DNA of 64,000 nucleotides from Flavobacteriales bacterium (GCA_020635725.1 JACJZF010000011.1:71081-135080); one strand, 5' to 3'. Positions 1 to 8,351 are shown, counted from the stretch's first letter. Notes: generated from the sequence alone by a model not told the origin. A program made the numbers and translations.

Positions 1-328
1 CGCACGCTGCCGCGCCCAGGTAGCAGAATGCCTTGAGGTAGGCCAGCTTGTTGCCCCGGCTATCGGCGATGCCACTGAGCATGGGAGCGATGAAGGCCAC
101 CACGAGGAAGCCCGCCGAGAGCGCGTAGGAGTACAGCGACTGGGAAGGAACCCCATGCGCCTGTGCGACGAGGTCGGCGCCGGTCTCGCGGTCCTTGGTG
201 ATGGCCGCGTAGAAGATCGGGAAGACCGCGCTGGTGATCGTGAGCGAATAGACCGAATTGGCCCAGTCGTAGAAGGTCCAGGCACGGATGACCTTCGGGT
301 CGCCCTTCATCGGGAGCGGCGCTGGCAT
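1..328 (-). CDS. UMF1-type MFS transporter, N-terminal part (runs off window start)
   Basis: Partial gene: the first 109 residues are present and the rest lies beyond base 1. The protein starts MPAPLPMKGDPKVIRAW and continues with TFYDWANSVYSLTITSAVFP, the signature of the UMF1/Atg22-like branch of the major facilitator superfamily. A second hydrophobic segment (SYALSAGFLVVAFIAPMLSG) is followed by the inter-helix motif GIADSRGNK. The substrate is unknown. An alternative start at the second Met (position 310) would remove six residues. It lies 35 bases after the OmpA-family gene on the same strand and may be cotranscribed with it. Confidence 0.85.
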   Translation of the reverse strand, partial: MPAPLPMKGDPKVIRAWTFYDWANSVYSLTITSAVFPIFYAAITKDRETGADLVAQAHGVPSQSLYSYALSAGFLVVAFIAPMLSGIADSRGNKLAYLKAFCYLGAAAC

Positions 329-363
329 GGGCTCAGCCTTCGGCGAAGGCTAGTGATGTTGCA

Positions 364-1539
364 TCACTTCTTCACCGTAACGGTGACCCGCCGATTCTTG
401 CTCATGCCCACCTCTGTGCCGCTCTCATCGGCAGGTTCGTTGGCATCCTTGGCCTCCACCATGATGCGCCCGCCATCGATGCCCGCTTCCACCAGGGCTT
501 CCTTCACGGCTTCAGCGCGCTCGGTGGCCAACGGCACCAGATCCGGCCGCACCGGGTGCGATCGTTCTCCGTGGCATCGAAATGCCCGGTGAGCACCACG
601 CGCATGGCAGGGTCTTCCTTCATGGCTTCCGCGATGTCTTCCAACCAGGGCTCCATCGAGGGGATCCACCTGCTTCTGGAATCGCTTGAAGTAGATGGTC
701 TGGCGCTCGGCTTTCTCGGCGGGCTTCAGCCCCGGCGGCGTAACGCCCTTGCGGCTGAAGATGAACTCGCTCTCGGCGTCCTTCAGCTGCTCGCAGGTGC
801 ACGAGCTCCGGTTCTTCACGGGGTACACCTCCACGTTGTCGATGTAGTAGTACGCGCTGAAGACCTGCGGGCGCGTCTCGCCTTTCGGGCGCTTGGTCTT
901 CTCGTTCGGCGTTTTCTCGTTGGCGGCGAAGTTCCCGAGGATCATCCACTCTTCATTCCCCTTGCTCTCATAGGTGCCGCAGACTCCCTGCCAGCTGAAC
1001 ATGTCGTTGTACACCTTGGTGCGCACCGGCGGCACGGTGACATCATAGGTCAGGCTCACGGCTTCGTCCTTCTCCACTTTCTCCTTGCTGAACCAAGCGC
1101 CGAGCTCGCCGGTGGCGTACTTGCTGAGGTCGGAAAGAGTCACGTAGAAGCGGACGCAGTACAGCGAATCCTTCTTCATCTTGTGCTTGAGCTGGGTCTG
1201 CAGGTACGTGCGGGGCTCCTTGTTCTGGTAGCTCCACCAGCGCACCCCGGCGTAGTTGCTCCCGCTCAGCGCCATTTGATCGCCGGTGAAGTTGCGCGGC
1301 GTGCTCACGGTGCTCTCCACCGTGGCATTCTCACTGAAGAGGTCCACCTTCTTATTGGTGGCGCTGCTCCAACCGGTGGCGTACTGGATGCCGCCTGGGC
1401 GCTTGAGCTTCTTGCCATCGAGCTGCTCGAAATCGCCGTTGACCACCCAAGTGCGGGCGGTGTCGATCTGCTGGGCGACGCCGTGCAGGGTGAAGGAACT
1501 GAGGACCGCGGCGGCCAGGAGGGAATGCAGATGCTTCAT
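364..1539 (-). CDS. OmpA-family secreted protein with an internally frameshifted OmpA domain
   Basis: 391 residues as read. A signal peptide (LLAAAVLSSFTLHGVAQ) is followed by a domain of about 220 residues that resembles a carbohydrate-binding-like N-terminal region, then an OmpA-like peptidoglycan-binding domain ending SKNRRVTVTVKK. Within the OmpA domain the reading frame is wrong for about 100 bases: the expected core (EPWLEDIAEAMKEDPAMR, then VVLTGHFDATENDRTR) is encoded in the +1 frame between about 660 and 556, and the original frame resumes at LVPLATERAEAVKEAL. The entry site is a run of four G on the plus strand at 660-663 and the exit lies near 551-563. This pattern of one extra base plus one missing base suggests sequencing error or two compensating mutations. 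A TACCTTGG box lies upstream. Confidence 0.75.
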   Translation of the reverse strand: MKHLHSLLAAAVLSSFTLHGVAQQIDTARTWVVNGDFEQLDGKKLKRPGGIQYATGWSSATNKKVDLFSENATVESTVSTPRNFTGDQMALSGSNYAGVRWWSYQNKEPRTYLQTQLKHKMKKDSLYCVRFYVTLSDLSKYATGELGAWFSKEKVEKDEAVSLTYDVTVPPVRTKVYNDMFSWQGVCGTYESKGNEEWMILGNFAANEKTPNEKTKRPKGETRPQVFSAYYYIDNVEVYPVKNRSSCTCEQLKDAESEFIFSRKGVTPPGLKPAEKAERQTIYFKRFQKQVDPLDGALVGRHRGSHEGRPCHARGAHRAFRCHGERSHPVRPDLVPLATERAEAVKEALVEAGIDGGRIMVEAKDANEPADESGTEVGMSKNRRVTVTVKK

Positions 1540-1635
1540 GGGTCACTTGTGTGATTCGCGATGCGGGCCAAGGTAAGAGATGGCCGTTTCGGGGCGGGGT
1601 TGACAACGACCGTGCCGGATGGTCCGGAAACAACA

Positions 1636-1659
1636 GGGCCGCCCCTTGCGGAGCGGCCC
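1636..1659 (-). terminator. Hairpin terminator after the small barrel gene
   Basis: A 10-bp stem (gggccgcccc / ggagcggccc, one G-U pair) closes a 4-base loop 26 bases after the stop codon of the outer-membrane barrel gene. It is read on the minus strand and followed by a moderately T-rich stretch. Confidence 0.7.
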
Positions 1660-1684
1660 CGATGCGATTCGGACTACCGACGGC

Positions 1685-2224
1685 TTAGTTACCGAGGTAG
1701 ATGCCGAAGTTGATCATCACGCCGAAGTTCCCGCCTTTGGCCGACTCATCGGCGCCTTCAGGCTTGAAGCTGGTCATGTTGTACTTCACCATCGGCTCGA
1801 TGGTCACGTTGTCGTTCAGCCAAGCGGCGTAACCAGCACCGATACCGAGAGCGGAACCGGAACCAAGGTTGTCACCGTCGAACGAAGCCGACTGGAACTG
1901 ATAACCGGCCTCACCGAAGAGCTTGCTCTCCATGAGGTAGTAGCGCAGGTAAGGACCAACGCCCATCATCGTGGACGACACTCCGCCGGTGCTCTCGCTG
2001 CCGTAGCTCACGTCAAGACCGATGGCCAGGTTGTCGATCACGAAATAACCGGCGCGCACGTCCAGGTCGAGGTTGCTGGTAGCGTCCTCCTGGTCATTGT
2101 CCACCTTGCCACTGGTGAAGCCCAGGTTCGAGCCGGCACCGAACATCCAAGTGCCCTGATCGGTCTGGGCCATCGCGGTGGTGCCGAGCACCAGCGCGGA
2201 AACTGCTACGAGAATCTTCTTCAT
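1685..2224 (-). CDS. Outer-membrane beta-barrel protein (OprD/OmpW-size porin-like)
   Basis: 179 residues. The start at 2224 gives a clean signal peptide (MKKILVAVSALVLGTTAMAQ); a start ten codons earlier adds only a polar leader. The mature part consists of alternating beta strands with typical barrel patterns (GYFVIDNLAIGLDVSYGS, GVGPYLRYYLMESKLFGEAG) and ends in an aromatic/hydrophobic strand (FGVMINFGIYLGN). This is the common Bacteroidota outer membrane beta-barrel family of about 180 residues. Its cargo or role is unknown. It is monocistronic, with a strong promoter 40 bases upstream and a hairpin terminator after it. Confidence 0.85.
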   Translation of the reverse strand: MKKILVAVSALVLGTTAMAQTDQGTWMFGAGSNLGFTSGKVDNDQEDATSNLDLDVRAGYFVIDNLAIGLDVSYGSESTGGVSSTMMGVGPYLRYYLMESKLFGEAGYQFQSASFDGDNLGSGSALGIGAGYAAWLNDNVTIEPMVKYNMTSFKPEGADESAKGGNFGVMINFGIYLGN

Positions 2225-2262
2225 GTGTGTGTGGTTTGGGTTGTCTTGGTCCAAATCGGGGC

Positions 2263-2293
2263 CAAATCTATGCCAGCGACGAAAATCACCAAA
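2263..2293 (-). promoter_or_regulatory. Bacteroidota-type promoter of the barrel gene
   Basis: Reading the minus strand, TTTG (2290-2293) is separated by 19 bases from TAGATTTG (2263-2270). This matches the Bacteroidota -33 TTTG and -7 TAnnTTTG consensus with normal spacing, 38 bases from the ATG. It is the best promoter match in the window. Confidence 0.7.
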
Positions 2294-2364
2294 TGATCGA
2301 TGTGCTGGACTAATCCATGGACGGCTGTGGAGATCTGGCGCTCAAACAGTTAAATCTGGCACGC

Positions 2365-4641
2365 TCAGCCTCCTTTCTGCTGCGCCCGGATGATGTTCAA
2401 GGCGCTTCCGGCCTTGAACCAGCCGATCTGTTGAGGGTTGTAGCTGTGATTGGCGAGGATGGTATCGCTGCTGCCATCCTTGTGCTTGAATACAAGGGTG
2501 AGCGGCTTGCCCGGAGCGAAATCGGTGAGGTCCGTGAAGTCCACGCGATCGTCCTCTTGGATCTTCTCGTAATCGGCCTCATTGGCGAAGGTGAGGGCGA
2601 GCATGCCCTGCTTCTTCAGGTTGGTCTCGTGGATGCGCGCGAAGCTCTTGACCAGCACGGCGCTCACGCCAAGGTGGCGCGGCTGCATGGCCGCGTGTTC
2701 GCGGCTGCTGCCCTCACCGTAGTTCTGGTCGCCCACGACGATACTGGCCACGCCTGCGGCCTGGTAGGCGCGCTGCGTAGCGGGAACGGCGCCGTATTCG
2801 CCGGTGAGCTGGTTCTTCACCTTGTCGGCTTCGCCGTTGAAGGCGTTGATGGCACCGATCAGGGTGTTGTTGCTGATGTTGTCGAGGTGGCCACGGTAGC
2901 GCAGCCAGGGGCCCGCCATGCTGATATGGTCGGTGGTGCATTTCCCCTTCGCCTTGATCAGCACCACTGCATCGGTGATGTTCTTCCCATTCCAGGCAGG
3001 GAAGGGCTCGAGCAGCTGCAGGCGCTGGCTGTCGGGCTTCACCACCACCTCGACCTTGCTGCCATCAGCAGCTGGGGCCTGATACCCGTTGTCCTCCACG
3101 GCGAAGCCTTTAGGCGGCAGCTCCCAACCTGTGGGCTCGGCCAGCTTCACCTGCTCACCCTTGTCGTTGGTGAGGGTGTCGCGCATGGGGTCGAAGGTGA
3201 GGCTACCGCTCAGCGCGATGGCGGCGACCATCTCCGGACTGGCCACGAAGGCATGCGTGTTGGGGTTGCCGTCGGCGCGCTTGGCGAAGTTGCGGTTGAA
3301 CGAATGGACGATGGAATTCTTCTCCTGCTTGTCGGCGCCTTCCCGCGCCCACTGGCCGATGCAGGGGCCGCAGGCATTGGTGAAGATGGTGGCGCCGCTC
3401 TTCTCAAAAGTCTCGATGAAGCCATCGCGTTCAATGGTGTAGCGCACCTGCTCGGAACCGGGGTTGATGCCCAGGTGCGACTTCGGCTTCACGCCCTTGC
3501 TCACGGCATCGGCCACGATGCTTGCCGCGCGGCTGATGTCCTCATAGCTGCTGTTGGTGCAGGAGCCGATCAAGGCCCATTCTATATCCACCGGCCAATC
3601 GTTCTTGGCGGCCTTCTCCTTCATCTCGCTCACCGGCGTGGCCAGGTCGGGGGTGAAGGGGCCGTTCAGGTGCGGGCTCAGGGCATCGAGGTCGATCTCG
3701 ATCACTTGATCGAAGTAGTTCTCGGGATTGGCGTACACCTCGGCATCGCCAGTGAGTTCGTGGGCGATCTGATCGGCCATGGCGGCCACTTCGGCGCGGC
3801 CGGTGGCCTTCAGGTAGCGCCGCATGCTGTCATCGTAGCCGAAGGTGCTGGTGGTGGCGCCGATCTCCGCGCCCATGTTGCAGATGGTGCCCTTGCCGGT
3901 GCAGCTGAGGCTCTCGGCCCCCGGCCCGAAGTACTCCACGATAGCCCCGGTGCCGCCTTTCACGGTGAGGATGCCGGCCACTTTCAGGATCACGTCCTTC
4001 GGGGCGGTCCAACCGTTGAGCTTGCCGGTGAGCTTCACGCCGATGAGCTTGGGGAACTTCAGCTCCCAAGGCAGGCCGCTCATCACGTCGCAGGCATCGG
4101 CTCCGCCAACACCGATGGCCACCATGCCCAGGCCGCCCGCGTTCACGGTGTGGCTGTCGGTGCCGATCATCATGCCGCCAGGGAAGGCGTAGTTCTCCAG
4201 CACCACCTGGTGGATGATGCCGGCACCCGGCTTCCAGAAGCCGATGCCATACTTGTTGGAGATCGACTCGAGGAAGTTGAAGACCTCGTTGCTCTTGTTG
4301 AGCGCTTCCTGCAGGTCCTGCTTCGCGCCGACACGGGCCTGGATCAGGTGATCGCAGTGCACGGTGCTGGGCACCGCCACCTGCGGCCGCCCGGTGGTGC
4401 TGAACTGCAGCAAGGCCATCTGCGCGGTGGCGTCCTGCATGGCCACACGGTCCGGCGCGAAATCGACATAGTCCTTGCCACGGCCATAAGCGGTGGTAGC
4501 GTCGCCGTCCCAGAGGTGCGCGTAGAGGATCTTCTCGGTGAGCGTCAACGGCTTGCCCACCACCTTACGGGCGGCGGCGATGCGTTGGACGTAGCGGCCG
4601 TACACCGCTTTGATCATGTCGAGGTCGAAGATCTGGCTCAT
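2365..4641 (-). CDS. acn: Aconitate hydratase, mitochondrial type
   Basis: 758 residues, the usual length for mitochondrial-type aconitase, which interconverts citrate and isocitrate in the TCA cycle through a 4Fe-4S cluster. The three cluster cysteines are visible: Cys361 in IGSCTNSSYEDISR, and Cys424 and Cys427 in NACGPCIGQW. The substrate-site segment DRVAMQDATAQMA is near residue 60 and the C-terminal swivel domain carries GDQNYGEGSSREHAAM. The start was placed at MSQIFDLDMIK (4641) because the 38 upstream codons look non-coding and contain the promoter-like TACCTTCG. The isocitrate dehydrogenase that uses its product lies about 5.6 kb away on the other strand. Confidence 0.97.
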   Translation of the reverse strand: MSQIFDLDMIKAVYGRYVQRIAAARKVVGKPLTLTEKILYAHLWDGDATTAYGRGKDYVDFAPDRVAMQDATAQMALLQFSTTGRPQVAVPSTVHCDHLIQARVGAKQDLQEALNKSNEVFNFLESISNKYGIGFWKPGAGIIHQVVLENYAFPGGMMIGTDSHTVNAGGLGMVAIGVGGADACDVMSGLPWELKFPKLIGVKLTGKLNGWTAPKDVILKVAGILTVKGGTGAIVEYFGPGAESLSCTGKGTICNMGAEIGATTSTFGYDDSMRRYLKATGRAEVAAMADQIAHELTGDAEVYANPENYFDQVIEIDLDALSPHLNGPFTPDLATPVSEMKEKAAKNDWPVDIEWALIGSCTNSSYEDISRAASIVADAVSKGVKPKSHLGINPGSEQVRYTIERDGFIETFEKSGATIFTNACGPCIGQWAREGADKQEKNSIVHSFNRNFAKRADGNPNTHAFVASPEMVAAIALSGSLTFDPMRDTLTNDKGEQVKLAEPTGWELPPKGFAVEDNGYQAPAADGSKVEVVVKPDSQRLQLLEPFPAWNGKNITDAVVLIKAKGKCTTDHISMAGPWLRYRGHLDNISNNTLIGAINAFNGEADKVKNQLTGEYGAVPATQRAYQAAGVASIVVGDQNYGEGSSREHAAMQPRHLGVSAVLVKSFARIHETNLKKQGMLALTFANEADYEKIQEDDRVDFTDLTDFAPGKPLTLVFKHKDGSSDTILANHSYNPQQIGWFKAGSALNIIRAQQKGG

Positions 4642-4665
4642 CCGGTGGCTGGTGGTTTGCGAGCG

Positions 4666-4673
4666 CGAAGGTA
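4666..4673 (-). promoter_or_regulatory. -7 box upstream of aconitase
   Basis: TACCTTCG on the minus strand, followed by CGC, 24 bases before the aconitase ATG. It fits the TAnnTTyG-GC pattern seen before many genes here; no clear -33 element was found. Confidence 0.4.
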
Positions 4674-4705
4674 ACCCGCTCTCGGGCACTGCCCCCCAAC
4701 GCCAA

Positions 4706-4729
4706 GCGGGCCGCCCGAAGGCGGCCCGC
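4706..4729 (-). terminator. Perfect GC hairpin after the MbnP-like gene
   Basis: GCGGGCCGCC and GGCGGCCCGC form a perfect 10-bp stem around the tetraloop CGAA. It lies 22 bases past the stop codon of the MbnP-like lipoprotein gene and between it and the aconitase promoter. It has no long T-tract, so efficiency is uncertain. Confidence 0.6.
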
Positions 4730-4751
4730 ACGAGCAGCGTCAAGCGGAGGA

Positions 4752-5504
4752 TCACATTCCGTCGATGGACACAGCCAAGCTGTCCATGGCGGTGACGTTC
4801 GCCGGCGTAGCCCCCATAGCGTCTGGAACCGTGAGCAGGTCGAGGCCGCTGATGATCTTGGCCACGTCCACGGTCGCTTGCATGGTGACCGTGCTGCCCA
4901 CCGTCACATCCTGATGCACATGAATGTGCGTCTCGCGCAACAGGGCATCCGTGGCACAGTGGTAGGTGAATGCGACGTCCTCGGCGTCAATGAAATCACC
5001 ATCGCCATTTCCGTCCACATGGCCTTCCATGGCCAGGAACTTGTACCCGGCGGCCGGATTCCAGCTCCAGTGCATTCCGGGAATGTTCAGCGGGTAATCT
5101 GCCATGAGCGGATCGGCGTGATTGGTAGCACTGTCCAAGCCCAGTACGACGTGGGCCTCATGCACATGCCCTGGAGACATGCTTCCCAACGTCAACTCGT
5201 TGCTGGTCGAAGCATCGAGCAGCAGCACCGTCTCGTGGAACTCGCCCACGGTGTTGTCCGCATCGTCCACCAAATGCAGGTCGGACATGTAGAACTTGAG
5301 CAGGCTGAACTGCACGCTGTGGCCAGCGCCGTCCATGACCGCATCATTCATATTGAACGCCGCGCTGCCGTTCATGAACGTGAAGTTCGCCTTGATGGTG
5401 CCCGTGGTTGGGTTGGGCGTGGTGGTATCCTCCTCATCATCCTTCTTGCATGCAACGAAGGTGAGGGAGAGGGCGGCCATGATGGCCCATTTGCTGTACT
5501 TCAT
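4752..5504 (-). CDS. MbnP-like lipoprotein (putative copper-associated)
   Basis: 250 residues starting MKYSKWAIM. It has a lipoprotein signal with lipobox FVAC (Cys19) followed by KKDDEEDTTT. The body matches the MbnP family: HSVQFSLLKFYMSDLHLV near the start, MHWSWNPAAGYKFLAMEG in the middle, then FTYHCATDALLRE and a His-rich stretch THIHVHQDV. MbnP proteins are partnered with the di-heme enzyme MbnH and linked to copper handling; no MbnH gene is visible here. It is the last gene of a three-gene minus-strand cluster, 17 bases after the outer-membrane protein. Family assignment rests on motif recognition; a direct copper role is inferred. Confidence 0.8.
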   Translation of the reverse strand: MKYSKWAIMAALSLTFVACKKDDEEDTTTPNPTTGTIKANFTFMNGSAAFNMNDAVMDGAGHSVQFSLLKFYMSDLHLVDDADNTVGEFHETVLLLDASTSNELTLGSMSPGHVHEAHVVLGLDSATNHADPLMADYPLNIPGMHWSWNPAAGYKFLAMEGHVDGNGDGDFIDAEDVAFTYHCATDALLRETHIHVHQDVTVGSTVTMQATVDVAKIISGLDLLTVPDAMGATPANVTAMDSLAVSIDGM

Positions 5505-5521
5505 GGAGGTTGGTCGGTTTT

Positions 5522-6469
5522 TCATTTGACGATGTTGTAGGTCAGACCCAGTACGAAGCGCTCTTTGTTCGGGATCATACGGTCTCCCAGGTCGTGCGCC
5601 ACCGCACGTTGGAACACCAGCTGCAATCCGAAGGAGCGCCACCAGACGCGGGTCCCTGCGCTGGCGAAGAGGGTGGAACTGCCGGTGCCCTCGTCGGTGA
5701 TCCCGTCGTTGGCATCCTTGCCGGACCATTCATGATACGCGCCCAAGGAGGGCATCACTTTCCAGTCGTTGCCGATATCCCATCGGCGGAAGAGATCAGC
5801 GGTGGTGCTCAGGCCATGGCCCATGCGGTGGGCCTCAGCATCCGCTCCATTGAACCGGCCGATGGCCGTGAACGACGCGCCATTGCGGCCGCGCCGCACC
5901 ATGTACTCGGCGGAGGCCAGCCAATCCCAGCTGCCGGTTCCGGGCTGCTGATCGTGGTCCACCTCGCGATTGTTGTAGGTGACATCATGTGAGCCGAGCG
6001 GGAACTTGGCACCGCCGCCGAGCATGACCCGGTGAACGGTCCTTTCATCGGTGGTGGTGCAACGCGTATTCACCAGCAGGTAGCGCCCGATGACGAGCGG
6101 GTCGCCCACACCATAGACGTCGTTGCTGATGATGCCGTCCACCGCGCGGTAGTTGTTCACCAGCGGCACCGAGACCAGCGTGGCGAATCGCTGTCCCCAC
6201 CAGATGTCGCCGCGAAGCTCCGCTACTTGATAGAGCTCGCGATAATGCGAGCTCGCCGTGAGCGGTGCAACGGCTCCGGCATGGCCACCGTGCTTCGGCA
6301 ACACGGTAGTCGCGTTGGGCAGGGTGCCTTCCAGGTGACGGAAGCGCCAGAGCAGGCTGATCGAAGTGGTGCGGTCGTGCGGCTGCACCCCGAGGAAGAT
6401 GCCGCAAACGTCGCACGCCTTGCCCAGGAACGGCAGCACGGCCATCCCGAAGGCGATGATGAATCTCAT
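5522..6469 (-). CDS. Outer-membrane protein with N-terminal CDVCG motif (metal cluster)
   Basis: 315 residues. A short signal sequence ends at GKA and is directly followed by CDVCG, a di-cysteine motif found in Bacteroidota outer-membrane proteins encoded beside metal genes. The remainder has repeated amphipathic strands and ends in a typical barrel strand (RFVLGLTYNIVK). It probably forms a transporter-like barrel; the cysteine pair at the mature N terminus could bind copper. It is the middle gene of the cluster, between the CHGECHL protein and the MbnP-like lipoprotein. Confidence 0.7.
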   Translation of the reverse strand: MRFIIAFGMAVLPFLGKACDVCGIFLGVQPHDRTTSISLLWRFRHLEGTLPNATTVLPKHGGHAGAVAPLTASSHYRELYQVAELRGDIWWGQRFATLVSVPLVNNYRAVDGIISNDVYGVGDPLVIGRYLLVNTRCTTTDERTVHRVMLGGGAKFPLGSHDVTYNNREVDHDQQPGTGSWDWLASAEYMVRRGRNGASFTAIGRFNGADAEAHRMGHGLSTTADLFRRWDIGNDWKVMPSLGAYHEWSGKDANDGITDEGTGSSTLFASAGTRVWWRSFGLQLVFQRAVAHDLGDRMIPNKERFVLGLTYNIVK

Positions 6470-6523
6470 GGATCTGGATTTAGGTTCGACACGCGGGGTC
6501 GCCGGTACGGCGACCTGTGGAAC

Positions 6524-6898
6524 CTAAGCCCAGGGAACCGGGTCTAGAGAAGAGGTGAAGCCCTCAGCGGTCGAGGGCTCGATTCGCGGATAGCAGATGG
6601 AGAAGGCTTGCAAGTACACCCTTGCACCACGCATGGCGGGCTGCACGGCCGGATCGGTGCGCAGCTCGAGCCGGGGGCCTGGGAAGCTCTCTTGCGACTC
6701 CTGCTCCAAGGCCTTCAGCTGCTTGGCCAGGTGGCACTCGCCATGGCAGGTGCGCATATCTGCGGCTACGGCACGTTGCACGCAGAGCTCGCGCTCGATG
6801 TAGGTCCGATGAAGGTGGAAATGCAGCAGGGCGAGCGATGGGGCCATGGTTGTGGTGAGCACCACCATGAGCCATACGCCGCTCCAAAGCCGCTGCAT
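6524..6898 (-). CDS. Small membrane-anchored protein with CHGECHL motif
   Basis: 124 residues with one N-terminal hydrophobic segment (VWLMVVLTTTMAPSLALL) and then HFHLHRTYIERELCVQ and MRTCHGECHLAKQLK near residues 49-60. The spaced Cys/His residues (CxxxCH preceded by HxHxH) suggest metal binding. Small proteins with this motif recur in Bacteroidota next to copper-related genes, but no experimentally defined family is known to me. It is first in the cluster, with a TAACCTTG box immediately before the ATG. Confidence 0.65.
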   Translation of the reverse strand: MQRLWSGVWLMVVLTTTMAPSLALLHFHLHRTYIERELCVQRAVAADMRTCHGECHLAKQLKALEQESQESFPGPRLELRTDPAVQPAMRGARVYLQAFSICYPRIEPSTAEGFTSSLDPVPWA

Positions 6899-6959
6899 GG
6901 TGCAAGGTTACGGCGATCAGCCGTACCTGCGCTCGGCGGCTCTTGGCCGGGCGCAAAGC

Positions 6960-6983
6960 AGAAGGGGCCTCGCGGCCCCTTCT
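6960..6983 (-). terminator. Terminator of the rpsF-rpsR-rplI operon
   Basis: AGAAGGGGCC and GGCCCCTTCT form a perfect 10-bp stem with loop TCGC (plus strand), 22 bases after the rplI stop codon. On the minus strand it is followed by TGCTTTGC. Confidence 0.8.
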
Positions 6984-7005
6984 CGAATCGCATGTCAAGC
7001 GCGGC

Positions 7006-7452
7006 TCACTCCTCCACCACCTCGAAGGGGATGGTGCGGACCACATCGCGGTGGAAAGCCACTTCCGCCTCGTACTTGCCAACGGATTTGATGGCCTCGC
7101 CCTTGATCTTGATGCCCTTGCGGTCCACCTCGAAGCCCATGGCCTTGAGCGCATCGGCGATCATGATGGTGTTGACGCTGCCGAAGATGCGGCCCTTCTC
7201 GCCCACCTTGGCGCCGATCTTCAGGGTCTTGCCCTCCACGCTGGTGGCCAGCGCTTCGGCATCGGCCTTGATCTTGGCCAGCTTGTGGGCGCGCTGCTTC
7301 AGCGTCTCCTCGAGCTGTTTCTTCTCGCTGGGCGTGGCGCTCACGGCCAGGCCGCGGGGCAGCAGGTAGTTGCGGGCGTACCCGTCCTTCACCTTCACCA
7401 CGTCGTTGGCGTAGCCCAGGTGCTCCACGTCTTTCTTCAGGATGACTTCCAT
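7006..7452 (-). CDS. rplI: 50S ribosomal protein L9
   Basis: 148 residues, normal for bacterial L9. The conserved N-terminal rRNA-binding domain is clear (MEVILKKDVEHLG, then GYARNYLLPRGLA), as is the long connecting helix and the C-terminal domain with GRIFGSVN. It is last in the operon rpsF-rpsR-rplI, the standard order in Bacteroidota, 20 bases after rpsR. Confidence 0.98.
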   Translation of the reverse strand: MEVILKKDVEHLGYANDVVKVKDGYARNYLLPRGLAVSATPSEKKQLEETLKQRAHKLAKIKADAEALATSVEGKTLKIGAKVGEKGRIFGSVNTIMIADALKAMGFEVDRKGIKIKGEAIKSVGKYEAEVAFHRDVVRTIPFEVVEE

Positions 7453-7472
7453 GTTCGTAGGCGTGTTGCGGG

Positions 7473-7748
7473 TTACTTCAGCATATCGGCCACGTACGGC
7501 ATCAGGGCCAGGTGGCGGCAGCGCTTGATGGCCTGACCCACCTTGCGCTGGTACTTCAGGCTGGTGCCGGTGAGGCGGCGCGGAAGGATCTTGCCCTGCT
7601 CGTTCACGAAGCGAAGCAGGAAGTCCGCGTCTTTGTAGTCGATGTAGGTGATCCCCATCTTCTTGAAGCGGCAGTACTTCTCCTTCTTCGTCTCGATGGC
7701 GATCGGGGTCAGGTAGCGGATCTCGCCGCCGGTGCTCTCGTTGCTCAT
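7473..7748 (-). CDS. rpsR: 30S ribosomal protein S18
   Basis: 91 residues. The S18 core is obvious: YCRFKKMGITYIDYKDADFL, LPRRLTGTSLKYQRKVGQAI and KRCRHLALMPYV. It sits three bases after rpsF and upstream of rplI, so the three are translated from one message. S18 pairs with S6 on the small-subunit platform. Confidence 0.98.
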   Translation of the reverse strand: MSNESTGGEIRYLTPIAIETKKEKYCRFKKMGITYIDYKDADFLLRFVNEQGKILPRRLTGTSLKYQRKVGQAIKRCRHLALMPYVADMLK

Positions 7749-7751
7749 GGC

Positions 7752-8108
7752 TTAGGCGTTGGCGGTTTCAGCGGCCTCCTTCTTCTTGTTGCGCTTGCGC
7801 TCGGCGAAGGCCAGGTGGTGCTTGTCCATCTTGGTGGTCAGGAACCGGATCACGCGCTCATCGCGGCGGTATTCGGTCTCGAGCTTGGCCACGAACTGCG
7901 CGTCGCCTTCGAACTCGATCAGGTGGTAGAAGCCCGTGGACTTCTTCTGGATGGGATACGCGAGCTTGCGCATCCCCCAGCTCTCTTCGTGGTGGACCTT
8001 TCCACGGCCTGTTTTGATCAGGTCTTTGAATTTTTTTACCGTCTCCTTTGTCTGGTCCTCAGACAAAACGGGAGTAAGGATGAAGACGGTCTCGTACCGG
8101 TTGGTCAT
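7752..8108 (-). CDS. rpsF: 30S ribosomal protein S6
   Basis: 118 residues with start at MTNRYETVFILTP (8108); the longer reading with 15 extra codons is rejected because it runs into the promoter region. Conserved S6 features include SWGMRKLAYPIQKKSTGFY and a lysine/arginine-rich C-terminal tail ending EAAETANA. First gene of the S6-S18-L9 operon. Confidence 0.98.
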   Translation of the reverse strand: MTNRYETVFILTPVLSEDQTKETVKKFKDLIKTGRGKVHHEESWGMRKLAYPIQKKSTGFYHLIEFEGDAQFVAKLETEYRRDERVIRFLTTKMDKHHLAFAERKRNKKKEAAETANA

Positions 8109-8135
8109 GTTGACTATTCGGTTGAAAATGGGCCG

Positions 8136-8143
8136 CGAATGTA
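8136..8143 (-). promoter_or_regulatory. -7 box of the rpsF operon
   Basis: TACATTCG followed by CGGCCC on the minus strand, 28 bases before the S6 ATG. It belongs to the recurrent TAnnTTyGCGGCC pattern. Confidence 0.45.
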
Positions 8144-8336
8144 GGGCTTTCATCCGTTACCACGATATAGGAAAGCGGCGGCCTGGGCGGCAACCGGTGC
8201 TGGGCAGGCGGCCGAGCAAGTCAGGGCCTGTTGGTTCTGCTACGGACCGATTTCCCGCATTCCATTGATTATCTGACCGTTACCTCGACTCCGCCGGCAA
8301 CTTATCAACGAACGCGACCCGCGCGGACGGTGCCTC

Positions 8337-8344
8337 TATCTTGG
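8337..8344 (+). promoter_or_regulatory. -7 box immediately before dnaX
   Basis: TATCTTGG ends only seven bases before the dnaX ATG, so a transcript started from it would be nearly leaderless. The divergent 8109-8351 gap otherwise shows no gene. Confidence 0.4.
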
Positions 8345-8351
8345 CCGCCGC

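Noticed and set aside
364..1539. Programmed frameshifting in the OmpA-family gene
   Set aside because: Two separate shifts in opposite directions without slippery heptamers or stops fit indels or errors better.
2317..4674. 785-codon open frame on the plus strand opposite aconitase
   Set aside because: Shadow of the high-GC aconitase gene; His/Leu/Ala-rich translation with no motif, while the minus strand has all aconitase signatures.
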